Origin: Marinomonas agarivorans
GTDB taxonomy: Bacteria > Pseudomonadota > Gammaproteobacteria > Pseudomonadales > Marinomonadaceae
Direction: 5' to 3'
Length of the DNA: 38,947 nucleotides
Assembly: GCA_002173415.2 (NCBI GenBank)
Contig: NHNK02000025.1
Span: 1 to 38,947 of the forward strand
The notes below the pieces were generated by a model. The model worked only from the letters and a program-made list of their open reading frames with translations, was not told the origin of the DNA and made no database searches. Of this stretch, positions 18,295 through 25,668 are shown in pieces. Each line of letters begins with the position of its first letter. The first letter of the stretch is position 1. The translations under genes were made by a program, and so were the position numbers.

Positions 18295-19296
18295 ATGTTA
18301 ATAAAAGGTAACAGCCAAATCGCCGGAATCGGCGCGTATTTTCCTAGCCAGATTGTCACCTCACAAGAACTAATGCGTGAGATTCGATCTGAGGCCAACT
18401 ACGGCCTAGCGGAAAATTGGCTCAATGAAGTATGTGGTATTGATGAAAGGCGCGTTGCCAGTGCAGAAGAAACACCGAGCGTATTAGCCATTAAAGCGGC
18501 AGAAATTGCTCTTAACAACAGCGGTGTAAGCCCGGTAGAGATTGATGCGGTCATTTTTTGTGGTATCAGCCGAGACTGGATTGAACCCAGTGTCGCCCAC
18601 AAAGTACAACACGAATTAGGCTGCACCAATGCCATTAGCTTTGATGTCACTAGTGCCTGCCACGGTTTTATGAATGGCATTTTAATTGCCGATAACCTTA
18701 TACAAGCCAGTAATACCAATAATGTATTAGTGGTAACAGGGGAAACCTTAACGGATATGACATTTGATTATATGAAACAGTTAAACAATAAAGAAATCCC
18801 ATTAAAAAATGTACTAGGTACTTTTACGATAGGGGATGCGGGAGCGGCAATGGTATTAACCCCGAAAGAAAACCCCAATGTAGGGTTCCAATATTTTAAT
18901 TTTTATACAGAAGCGAAACATGCGGATTTATGCAAATTTAGCCTACGGCAACAAGGAGGCTATGAAGGGCAAATGGTAATGGGAAAAATTTGTTCACTAA
19001 TAGTTAATTTGCATAAATCGCTCATCGAACAGACATACAGAAAGCTCAACTGGCAGTCTACAGACATAAACCATTTGATTTGTCATCAGGCGGGGAAAAA
19101 ACCTCATATACGCATGGCTAATATGGCAAAAGTGCCTTTAGAGAAAGCTCCGATTTCTTATAAGAGTTATGGAAATATTATTACGGCTACCATTCCTGCA
19201 AATCTGTATGGTATAGATTTCAAAAAAGATGATAAAATTTTACTTGCTGGATCAGGTTCTGGTGCATCAATTAGCCAAAGTGGATTGGTATTTTAA
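18295..19296 (+). CDS. 3-oxoacyl-ACP synthase III (FabH/KAS III)-like enzyme
   Basis: A 333-residue thiolase-fold condensing enzyme. The Cys-His-Asn triad of the family is visible: Cys122 in S-A-C-H-G-F, His264 in C-H-Q-A-G and Asn294 in Y-G-N-I. It therefore should load an acyl group and condense it, as FabH does with malonyl-ACP or as PqsD-type paralogues do in signal synthesis. It is unlikely to be housekeeping FabH: no fabD, fabG, acpP or plsX is adjacent, and it heads an AT-rich cluster with two membrane-HTH proteins. The ATG at 18295 is preceded by GGAG at 8-base spacing. The gene for the next protein begins 9 bases after its stop, indicating one transcript. The product of the reaction is unknown. 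Confidence 0.85.
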   Translation: MLIKGNSQIAGIGAYFPSQIVTSQELMREIRSEANYGLAENWLNEVCGIDERRVASAEETPSVLAIKAAEIALNNSGVSPVEIDAVIFCGISRDWIEPSVAHKVQHELGCTNAISFDVTSACHGFMNGILIADNLIQASNTNNVLVVTGETLTDMTFDYMKQLNNKEIPLKNVLGTFTIGDAGAAMVLTPKENPNVGFQYFNFYTEAKHADLCKFSLRQQGGYEGQMVMGKICSLIVNLHKSLIEQTYRKLNWQSTDINHLICHQAGKKPHIRMANMAKVPLEKAPISYKSYGNIITATIPANLYGIDFKKDDKILLAGSGSGASISQSGLVF

Positions 19297-19305
19297 TAAG
19301 GACAA

Positions 19306-20217
19306 ATGATGATATGGTTATTACCGTCAGCCATTGCGCTGCTGATGAAGGTATTTTTATTCTTTTATTCAGATGTGCATAAAAAAAAGTACTTTTTTAC
19401 TTTTTTAGTGTTGACGTTTACCCTGAACTTACTTGAGCTGCTAGGATTTTTTTCATTAGCTCAAAATAGTACAGCATTAAAACTGTATTATTTCACAGCG
19501 GTATTTACCTTTTTTTATCTTGCTGTCGTTTGTTCAGACATATCACAAAGTTGCCAATGGTTAAAAAGCGACTTTCTTCTAGTAGCTGTCAGTATTTTGG
19601 CAGTTACTATTTTCCTTACTTCTTATATGGTTGTTGATTTTAAACCCTTACCCAATGGTTCTATTACCAAAGTAGCTGGTGAGTATTATTTTATTTTCCA
19701 GATTTATGCCATTAGTATCTTACTTCTTGCTCTCAACGTTTTAATTAGACGTTTGGTGACCCGCTGCGATTATCAATTAAGAGTGCAATGCCTTATTGCT
19801 TTACTTGCCTTTACGCCTTTTATTTTGGTTATTTTATCGTTAATGTTCGTTATGCAACTGGGCTATCAAATTAATATGGTTGGCTTTTTATCCCTTGCCA
19901 CCAGTTTTATGTTGCTAATGTTTATTTCGCTAAGTGATAAACACAAACTTTTTACCATGATGTCCTTTGTTCCCTTTTCCCGTGAGCGTCAATATCGCTT
20001 AAAGCTGCTTAAGTTAATGAGGCAGTTTGATGGCCCGATTGTGGGCCAACATATCAATATAAAGGCCATTCTAAAAGAAGTGGAAGGCGTGGTGATTGAT
20101 CATACCAACCATTATTTTCCGACTCAGAAAGAAGTGGCCAAAATGTTAACCATTTCAGAAAGCAGTTTAAGCCGTAAGGTTGATCGACAGACTAAAGAAC
20201 CTCAGGATGAAGACTAG
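19306..20217 (+). CDS. Multi-pass membrane protein with C-terminal Fis-like HTH
   Basis: A 303-residue protein with seven or so hydrophobic segments over residues 1-205, followed by a basic cytosolic tail. The pattern, including a mid-protein K-P-L-P-N-G-S-I-T-K-V-A-G-x-Y-Y-x-I-F-Q segment, recalls the 7TM input module of some histidine kinases. The tail ends in E-V-A-K-M-L-T-I-S-E-S-S-L-S-R-K, which fits a Fis-type helix-turn-helix (K-x-V-A-x-x-L-x-I-S-x-x-x-L-x-R-K). So this may be a membrane-anchored one-component transcription regulator. AAGGA precedes the ATG at 19306. It lies 9 bases after the KAS III-like gene, and a paralogue follows. No family name is certain; the DNA-binding role is inference. 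Confidence 0.75.
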   Translation: MMIWLLPSAIALLMKVFLFFYSDVHKKKYFFTFLVLTFTLNLLELLGFFSLAQNSTALKLYYFTAVFTFFYLAVVCSDISQSCQWLKSDFLLVAVSILAVTIFLTSYMVVDFKPLPNGSITKVAGEYYFIFQIYAISILLLALNVLIRRLVTRCDYQLRVQCLIALLAFTPFILVILSLMFVMQLGYQINMVGFLSLATSFMLLMFISLSDKHKLFTMMSFVPFSRERQYRLKLLKLMRQFDGPIVGQHINIKAILKEVEGVVIDHTNHYFPTQKEVAKMLTISESSLSRKVDRQTKEPQDED

Positions 20218-20289
20218 GCGTTTTGGTGTGCTCACGTAGTGCTGCCCCCAATGTTTTTATGGAAAACCAACCAAATATAAGGAGAATGT

Positions 20290-21180
20290 ATGCTCTGGCT
20301 TGTACCTTCAATCACCGCATTACTGATTAAATGTGTGCTGTTTTTTTATACGGATGTACGTAAACAATATTATTTATTCTACTTATTGTGCGCTTTTTTT
20401 GCCCTTAACACATTGGAACTTACCAGCTTTTTCCGTTTCGGGTATGACTTACTCTGGTTAAAGTCTTATTACTTTGTGGCAATTTTTTGTATGTATTACC
20501 TGTTACGAGTTTCTGCTGCTGTTGCCGAATATCGTCTGTTAATAAGTCAAACAATTGTCCATGCCCTATTGCTCTGCTTTGGTATTGTATTTGTGGCAAC
20601 CGATATTTTTGTCGCAGGATTTAAATTATTGCCGAATGGCTCTATTACTCGTATTGCTGGCCCTTACTATGCGGTATTTCAGTTTTATAGTTCAGGGGTT
20701 TTGTTGCTTGCTATTGCGTTATTAGTCAGTCGTTTAATTTACAATAATAACTATTATCTAAAAGCTCGTTGCATTATTGCCTTGCTTAGCTTTGCGCCTA
20801 CTGTAAGTGTATTTTTTATTATTACCTGCTTAATGCACCTTGGCTATCAGGTCAATATGGTGGGGTTTTTATCGCTCAGTACCTGTTTTATGTTGCTGAT
20901 TTTTGTTCCTCTTAGTAACAAAGCGAAATTATTTCATGCGATGAAATTTGTCCCCTTTTCCCGTGAGTGGCGCTACTATCGCCGTTTAAAAACGGTAATG
21001 AAAAAATTCCATCGTCCTATGGGTGGAGAACCCGTTGCCATTAAACCCCTGATGAAAGAATTGGAAGCGCTGGTTATTAGCCAGACACATAATTACTTTG
21101 CCACACAAAAAGAAGTTGCCCACATGCTGACCCTCTCAGAAAGTAACATCAGCAAAAAATCGACCAGTAGTTGCCCTTAA
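20290..21180 (+). CDS. Paralogue of the preceding membrane-HTH protein, tail shifted
   Basis: A 296-residue protein alignable along its whole length with the preceding one (shared L-P-N-G-S-I-T, Q-V-N-M-V-G-F-L-S-L, F-V-P-F-S-R-E and T-Q-K-E-V-A segments), so the pair arose by tandem duplication. The C-terminus reads S-N-I-S-K-K-S-T-S-S-C-P, where the sister has S-S-L-S-R-K-V-D-R. Adding one A to the six-A tract at 21154-21159 would restore S-K-K-I-D-Q followed by a stop, suggesting a one-base deletion or sequencing error at the very end. AAGGAGAA precedes the ATG. A repeat array begins 14 bases after the stop. Function is as for its sister, and unproven. Confidence 0.72.
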   Translation: MLWLVPSITALLIKCVLFFYTDVRKQYYLFYLLCAFFALNTLELTSFFRFGYDLLWLKSYYFVAIFCMYYLLRVSAAVAEYRLLISQTIVHALLLCFGIVFVATDIFVAGFKLLPNGSITRIAGPYYAVFQFYSSGVLLLAIALLVSRLIYNNNYYLKARCIIALLSFAPTVSVFFIITCLMHLGYQVNMVGFLSLSTCFMLLIFVPLSNKAKLFHAMKFVPFSREWRYYRRLKTVMKKFHRPMGGEPVAIKPLMKELEALVISQTHNYFATQKEVAHMLTLSESNISKKSTSSCP

Positions 21181-21193
21181 AAAACTTTCTCCC

Positions 21194-21388
21194 ATGCATG
21201 GACACCCATTCGAATCTATCAGGACACCCACCGGAGAAGCGAATCTATCAGGACACCCACCGGAGAAGAGCAATGCATGGACACCCATTCGAATTTATCA
21301 GGACACCCACCGGAGAAGCACTATCGGAGAAGCAACGAAATAAGAAATTCTCGGAACAGAAGTGGGTGTCCATGTTATTCCATTTAGG
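21194..21388 (+). repeat. Compound array of the GGACACCCAY 10-mer
   Basis: Copies read GGACACCCAT at 21200 and 21279, GGACACCCAC at 21222, 21251 and 21301, and the reverse orientation GTGGGTGTCC at 21362-21371. A 28-29-base unit with CTATCA before and CGGAGAAG after the core is repeated at 21212 and 21241, and a larger 79-base period relates 21194 to 21273. The last 64 bases (21325-21388) recur exactly at 22601-22664. An open frame through the array is an artefact of repeat translation. Confidence 0.92.
21325..21388 (+). repeat. 64-base exact direct repeat, left copy
   Basis: Identical over 64 bases to 22601-22664 as far as I can read. It includes one inverted 10-mer at 21362-21371. The two copies flank the DUF2628-like gene, so recombination between them could delete or amplify that gene, and the pair may mark its acquisition. 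Confidence 0.9.
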
Positions 21389-21403
21389 TGGCTAAAATGA
21401 CTG

Positions 21404-21440
21404 TACTACTACAAACATCTCCTTATTTTTTGTGGTAGTA
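21404..21440 (+). other. Near-perfect hairpin upstream of the DUF2628-like gene
   Basis: TACTACTACAAA (21404-21415) faces TTTGTGGTAGTA (21429-21440) with one G:U-type mismatch and a 13-base loop, about 60 bases before the next start. It could be an operator or leader structure. Confidence 0.4.
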
Positions 21441-21501
21441 TATGAAGGTAAGTTATTGATTTTAAAATTATAAATAATCAGTTTGTTGAAAAGGATGATA
21501 T

Positions 21502-22335
21502 ATGAGTACCCCGTCAGAATTAAATGATGCGCCAAGTGTCCAAGTGAGTATCGCGTGGCAAAGAAAATTTGAGCTATTAGAAAAAGTTGGTGCGGATAGC
21601 TCTCACATATACCAAGTTGACCGTAACAAGGTTAAAGAACTAAGTTGGAGGGAAAGGTTCAGCATACAGTATAATATTTTTGCCTTTCTATTTACCTTTT
21701 TTTACTATGCCGCTAAAGGCATGTGGCTTAAAGCTGCCTTTATTTTTAGTGCTTCTGTTCTTTTGGGAGTATGTTTGGTTATTGTAGAAACAGCTCTACA
21801 AATTCAAATTTCCGAGAGCCTTTATACCATACCTGTGTCAGCTCTGTGCGCTTCTATGGCAAACTACGATTATTATCAATATGTAAAAAAAGGTAAGAAA
21901 GGCTGGGGCTCAAGTACGAGTATTTTGTCAAACAATATAGTTGGCAGTATTGCGTTTGCTATTTCACTATTGATCTTGGTTCTTTCTATGTTATCTACGG
22001 AAGAATATTCGGATCAAGTACAAGTAGGTGCAGAATCTTTATATTCTGATGTGAGTGGTGTATGGCGTTCTCCTGCAGATAATACTTTACTAACGGTCGA
22101 CTTCATGAGCACGGAAACAAAAACCATAACAGTCGGTCCAAATAGAGATTTGGTTCCCGTTGAAGTGTCTCAAGTCGATTTAGACAATGAAATTATTTCT
22201 TTGCATGTTCTTGGACATAGCTCTGATCAAATTATCACAGTTAGAAAAATATACACTGACGAGAATAGTTTCAGAATAAATATGATATTCCCAAACGGTG
22301 CAAGCTTTGATTTGGACTTTGTACGTAACCTTTAA
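21502..22335 (+). CDS. DUF2628-like membrane protein of unknown function
   Basis: A 277-residue protein. After a hydrophilic N-terminus comes a W-R-E-R-F-S-I-Q-Y-N-I-F-A-F-L-F segment and the aromatic-rich F-F-Y-Y-A-A-K-G-M-W-L-K-A motif near 67-79, the pattern seen in DUF2628 proteins. Three hydrophobic helices follow (about 81-100, 104-120 and 151-167), then a roughly 110-residue soluble beta-rich domain with V-W-R-S-P and regular V-D-L-x-N-E-I-type strands, probably outside the membrane. AGGAT sits 6 bases before the ATG. It stands alone between two copies of a 64-base repeat and ends in its own terminator, consistent with an accessory gene. Confidence 0.65.
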   Translation: MSTPSELNDAPSVQVSIAWQRKFELLEKVGADSSHIYQVDRNKVKELSWRERFSIQYNIFAFLFTFFYYAAKGMWLKAAFIFSASVLLGVCLVIVETALQIQISESLYTIPVSALCASMANYDYYQYVKKGKKGWGSSTSILSNNIVGSIAFAISLLILVLSMLSTEEYSDQVQVGAESLYSDVSGVWRSPADNTLLTVDFMSTETKTITVGPNRDLVPVEVSQVDLDNEIISLHVLGHSSDQIITVRKIYTDENSFRINMIFPNGASFDLDFVRNL

Positions 22336-22368
22336 TCTAACAGCTGCTACCAATGTAATCTTTTAGAC

Positions 22369-22403
22369 AAAAGCCGTCCTAATTTCAAAAGGGGCGGTTT
22401 TTT
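22369..22403 (+). terminator. Intrinsic terminator after the DUF2628-like gene
   Basis: AAAAGCCGTCC pairs with GGGCGGTTTTT (with G:U pairs) across a short loop and is followed by a T-run. Its shape and sequence resemble the terminator at 16808-16840. Both lie at the 3' end of an acetylpolyamine amidohydrolase sequence, so this one may have been carried along with the remnant at 22429-22560. Confidence 0.75.
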
Positions 22404-22428
22404 TATAATTCCTTACAGTGTTTTTCGC

Positions 22429-22560
22429 TCACTGCTCAGTGACTTTATTAACTAAAACGTTATTTATATTCTCACCAACTGGTTCAATATCGTAGCCCTT
22501 CTTCTACTCCATCCATTTGAATGGTGTCTTGACTAAAGATGAAAATGTTAATCCAAGAGT
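22429..22560 (-). pseudogene. Remnant of an acetylpolyamine amidohydrolase gene (3' end)
   Basis: On the minus strand the frame ending in the TGA at 22431-22429 reads K-G-Y-D-I-E-P-V-G-E-N-I-N-N-V-L. This closely matches the C-terminus of the intact amidohydrolase at 16880-17914 (G-G-Y-D-V-G-P-I-G-E-N-V-Y-N-V-L). A stop codon interrupts the M-E-G-G-like segment (M-E-stop-K-K-G), and upstream only a weak L-T-F-S-like similarity remains before a large loss. The piece also retains a similar downstream terminator. It is therefore a degraded duplicate or homologue, too divergent to be recent. Confidence 0.7.
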
Positions 22561-22587
22561 TTGGAATGGGTGTCTCTATAAATCATG

Positions 22588-22682
22588 CATGGACACCCAC
22601 CGGAGAAGCAACGAAATAAGAAATTCTCGGAACAGAAGTGGGTGTCCATGTTATTCCATTTAGGAAACTGAAGTGGGTGTCC
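22588..22682 (+). repeat. Inverted pair plus single copy of the 10-mer; right copy of 64-base repeat
   Basis: CATGGACACCCAC (22588-22600) and GTGGGTGTCCATG (22638-22650) are perfect 13-base inverted repeats with a 37-base loop. A further GTGGGTGTCC lies at 22673-22682, ten bases before the stop end of the cupin gene. Bases 22601-22664 repeat 21325-21388 exactly. The structure could act as a transcriptional end for the minus-strand operon or as a REP-like hairpin. Confidence 0.9.
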
Positions 22683-22692
22683 TCATAACAAT

Positions 22693-23082
22693 TTAGTTGT
22701 CGTTGGGCGCATGATTGGGGAAGGTAACATCGTCGGGCAAGGTGACGAAAATGGAGTGACGCACTTCGTTGAAGAGTGCCTTGCTGCAATGGCCTTGACC
22801 TTCGGTATCTTCGAGCAGTAACACGTCGCCCGCACCAAATTGTTGGTTCTCCCCTGAGGAGACGGTGAATTCACAGCGCCCTTTCAGAATAAACAGTAAT
22901 TGTCGCTGTGGCGCTGGGTGCCACTTAAAGTCGTAATCTGCTGGAGTCTCTCGAAAAATGATATTGCCGGCGGGAAACTGTTCCGATAACAACCCAATAG
23001 GGCCACCGTCTTTTAGCTCGATAGTCGCCTTGCCAAAGTGGCTTTTGCCAGTTTCATCATGGTAAATACGGGTAATGTGCAT
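22693..23082 (-). CDS. Small single-domain cupin protein
   Basis: A 129-residue protein of the cupin fold: H-P-A-P-Q-R-Q-L-L-F-I-L-K-G near 55-68 and F-G-A-G-D-V-L-L-L-E-D near 82-92 are the two cupin motifs, the second ending in a G-Q-G-H with a potential metal ligand. It is much shorter than ureidoglycine aminohydrolase (a bicupin), so it is probably not that enzyme. It is the last gene of the ureide operon, 42 bases after the allantoate amidohydrolase stop codon region, with AGGAGG upstream of the ATG at 23082. It may help an unstable pathway intermediate to react or be a sensor; the specific role is unknown. Confidence 0.8.
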   Translation of the reverse strand: MHITRIYHDETGKSHFGKATIELKDGGPIGLLSEQFPAGNIIFRETPADYDFKWHPAPQRQLLFILKGRCEFTVSSGENQQFGAGDVLLLEDTEGQGHCSKALFNEVRHSIFVTLPDDVTFPNHAPNDN

Positions 23083-23124
23083 GGCTCTATTCCTCCTGTT
23101 GTATGCTAATTTACACGGCCATCG

Positions 23125-24393
23125 TTATGATTCTTGATAAGTAAGCAATGTTTGCTCTAACACGGCCAGTGCTGTGGCTACATCATCTTGTTGAATGGCT
23201 TCGGCTGGGTGATGGCTAATGCCTTTATCACAACGTACAAACAACATGGCGATAGGGCAGATATCGGCGATTGCCATAGCATCATGCCCAGCACCAGAAA
23301 GGAGTGTTAGGGGCTGGTAACCGCTTTTTTCGATGCTTTCTGTTAGCAATTTTTGTAATGCTGGCTCGCATTGGACCGCGCTGGCGCTATGGGTTTGTTC
23401 CATCGTTAAGGTGATGTTTCTTGCCTCGGCGATGTGATGTAAATCTTGTAAGATGTCTGCGAGTGCTGTGTCTCTGGTTTGGTCGTCGGCACTACGAATA
23501 TCAAGTGAGAACTGGGTCGTGCCAGCAATCACATTGACCCCATTGGGGGAATTTTCAACCCTGCCAACGGTGGCCACAACATCGTGTTGTTTCGCAAGGC
23601 GCTCGATGGCTAAAATCATCTCGCTGGCAGCGCATAGGCTATCTTGTCGTAGTGACATGGGTACAGTACCTGCGTGGCCAGCCATGCCAGAAAGATGTAT
23701 TTGAAAACGCTTGGCGCCAGCAATGGCACTGACAACACCAACGGGTAGGTCTGCTTGCTCTAGCACTGGGCCTTGTTCAATATGCACTTCCAAATACCCC
23801 AATAAGGTTTCAGGTTGCAAGGTCGCATTGGGAATTTTTTGAAAATCGAGTCCAAAATTCGCCATCGCTTGAGCCAGCGTGATGTCATCTTTATCTGGCA
23901 GCGTAGCCCATTCTGCTGGCCATTGGCCTGTGAGTGCTCGGCTGCCTAATAAGGTCGAGCCAAAGCGAGTGCCTTCTTCGTCACCAAAACCGACTACATC
24001 AAGATGAAAGGGCAGTGTGATACCCGCTTCATGCAGAGCACCAATCAAACTAATAGGCGCAATGACACCTAGCATGCCATCGTACTTGCCACCATTTGGC
24101 ACTGTGTCTAAATGGCTGCCCATGAGTAAGGTTTTTGCTTGCGGATTGGTACTTTGGTAGCGCCCCCAAATATTGCCTGCTGCATCTTGCCAAGTTTGCA
24201 TGCCTGCTTGTTGCATCCAGTTACTCACCAGTTGATTGGCGGCTGTGTGCTCTTCGCTGAGATAACGACGGTCAAGATAATCGGGTGATTGGCTGAGGCG
24301 GCTTAGCTCCTCACAGCGCTGCATCACTTGGTGGGCTAAGGCCTGAAAATCTAGCTGGCTTGTGTTGGTTGGCATGGGGGTTATGGACGTCAT
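23125..24393 (-). CDS. allC: Allantoate amidohydrolase-type M20 metallohydrolase
   Basis: A 422-residue member of the AllC/N-carbamoyl-amino-acid hydrolase family, expected to convert allantoate to ureidoglycine, carbon dioxide and ammonia. Metal-binding motifs are present: G-S-H-L-D-T-V near 92, Y-D-G-M-L-G-V near 104, G-D-E-E-G-T-R-F near 137 and H-I-E-Q-G-P near 218. A lid domain follows (G-M-A-G-H-A-G-T-V-P near 250) and S-G-A-G-H-D-A-M near 368 completes the site. The neighbouring ureidoglycine-glyoxylate aminotransferase favours allantoate over an N-carbamoyl amino acid. Its ATG lies three bases after the aminotransferase stop, so translation is coupled. The same role is called hpxK in Klebsiella. 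Confidence 0.87.
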   Translation of the reverse strand: MTSITPMPTNTSQLDFQALAHQVMQRCEELSRLSQSPDYLDRRYLSEEHTAANQLVSNWMQQAGMQTWQDAAGNIWGRYQSTNPQAKTLLMGSHLDTVPNGGKYDGMLGVIAPISLIGALHEAGITLPFHLDVVGFGDEEGTRFGSTLLGSRALTGQWPAEWATLPDKDDITLAQAMANFGLDFQKIPNATLQPETLLGYLEVHIEQGPVLEQADLPVGVVSAIAGAKRFQIHLSGMAGHAGTVPMSLRQDSLCAASEMILAIERLAKQHDVVATVGRVENSPNGVNVIAGTTQFSLDIRSADDQTRDTALADILQDLHHIAEARNITLTMEQTHSASAVQCEPALQKLLTESIEKSGYQPLTLLSGAGHDAMAIADICPIAMLFVRCDKGISHHPAEAIQQDDVATALAVLEQTLLTYQES

Positions 24394-24396
24394 GAC

Positions 24397-25656
24397 TTAT
24401 TGCTCGCTCTGGCCGTACATTGCCATAGCTGCATCCACGCCCTCTCCGTAGGGTAAGGCGCATCCAGCACGACGAAGAGTGGTTTCTAAGGCTAATAAAG
24501 TATGCAATACCGCATCTTGGCGGGCGTTATAGCCCATAGTACCAATACGCCATATTTTGCCTTTTAATGGACCGAAACTGGTGCCAATTTCAATGTTAAA
24601 TTGCTGGAGCAACTGTTGGCGAATGGCTTCCCCATCCACTTGCTCTGGTATATGGACACCCACCACATTGGTCATCTTGTGTGATAGGTCGCCAAAAGGT
24701 GTTAATCCCATGGCTTGGATGCCGGCTAGCATGGCATCGCCTGCGGTTTGATGTCGTGCTATTACGTTATCTTGCCCTTCCGTTAATAAGGTTACGGCGC
24801 ACTCGCGTGCGGCAAATAGCATCGAAGCAGCTTCTGTATGATGGTTTAATCGTTCAGCCCCCCAATAATCCATAATCATTGGTAGATCAAAATAGTTGGA
24901 GCGAATACGTTGGCCTTGCGCATCTTGATGGTGACTATCGCGAATACCCGCTTCAACATGCTGGCGTCGGCGTACGCAGTCAACAAAACGGTCACTAAGG
25001 GTAATAGGCGCACTGCCAGAAGGGCCGCCAAGACATTTTTGCAAACCCACGGTGACAGCGTCCACTTGCCAAGCGTCCGTTGCAAATGGGTTGCCAGCAA
25101 TGGAGGCGGTGGCATCGGTATAAAACAATACATCGTGTGCTCGACAAATGGCGCCCAGTTCTTCTAGTGGCTGTAACATGGTGGTGGAGGTGTCGCCTTG
25201 CACAATGGCCAGCAGTTTTGGCTTTACTTGCTTGATGGCTGTCTCTATTTGTTCTGGTTGGAAAACTTGCCCCCAAGGTACTTCAATCGTGTGCACCTCG
25301 GCATCGGCTCGTTCGGCAATTTCCTTGAGAAGGTAGCCAAACCGCCCAAATATTGGAATCAGTACTTTGTCGCCCGGTTCTAGGCAAGACACCAGTGCTG
25401 CTTCAATGCCGGCTCGCGATGTACCATCGATCAAAAAAGTTTGTTCATTGTTGGTATTAAACACCTGTCGGTACAAGGCCATCACCTCGTTCATGGTGTC
25501 TGTCATGGCGGGATCATACTGGCCAACCAGTTGGGTAGCCATTGCGGATAATACTCTGGGATAACAGTTAATTGGCCCTGGGCCCATCAATAGTCTGGGT
25601 GGCAATGTTAACGGTGATGTTAACGCTTGTGTCAGTGATGGTGTAGCAGACTGCAT
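24397..25656 (-). CDS. pucG: (S)-ureidoglycine-glyoxylate aminotransferase (PucG/HpxJ type)
   Basis: PLP-dependent class V aminotransferase of 419 residues, expected to transfer the amino group of ureidoglycine to glyoxylate, giving oxalurate and glycine. Features seen are the N-terminal L-L-M-G-P-G-P near 22-28, D-G-T-S-R-A near 77, D-A-T-A-S-I near 181, and the PLP-binding lysine K207 in V-G-L-Q-K-C-L-G-G-P-S-G. This sequence class also includes serine-glyoxylate and alanine-glyoxylate aminotransferases; the adjacent allantoate amidohydrolase and HpxW-like gene make the ureidoglycine assignment more likely. AGGAG precedes the ATG at 25656. One exact 10-mer copy (24654-24663) is read as V-G-V-H. 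Confidence 0.85.
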   Translation of the reverse strand: MQSATPSLTQALTSPLTLPPRLLMGPGPINCYPRVLSAMATQLVGQYDPAMTDTMNEVMALYRQVFNTNNEQTFLIDGTSRAGIEAALVSCLEPGDKVLIPIFGRFGYLLKEIAERADAEVHTIEVPWGQVFQPEQIETAIKQVKPKLLAIVQGDTSTTMLQPLEELGAICRAHDVLFYTDATASIAGNPFATDAWQVDAVTVGLQKCLGGPSGSAPITLSDRFVDCVRRRQHVEAGIRDSHHQDAQGQRIRSNYFDLPMIMDYWGAERLNHHTEAASMLFAARECAVTLLTEGQDNVIARHQTAGDAMLAGIQAMGLTPFGDLSHKMTNVVGVHIPEQVDGEAIRQQLLQQFNIEIGTSFGPLKGKIWRIGTMGYNARQDAVLHTLLALETTLRRAGCALPYGEGVDAAMAMYGQSEQ

Positions 25657-25668
25657 AGTGAATCGCTC

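Noticed and set aside
21171-21395. Plus-strand frame through the 10-mer array
   Set aside because: It overlaps the end of the second membrane-HTH gene and consists of translated repeat units.
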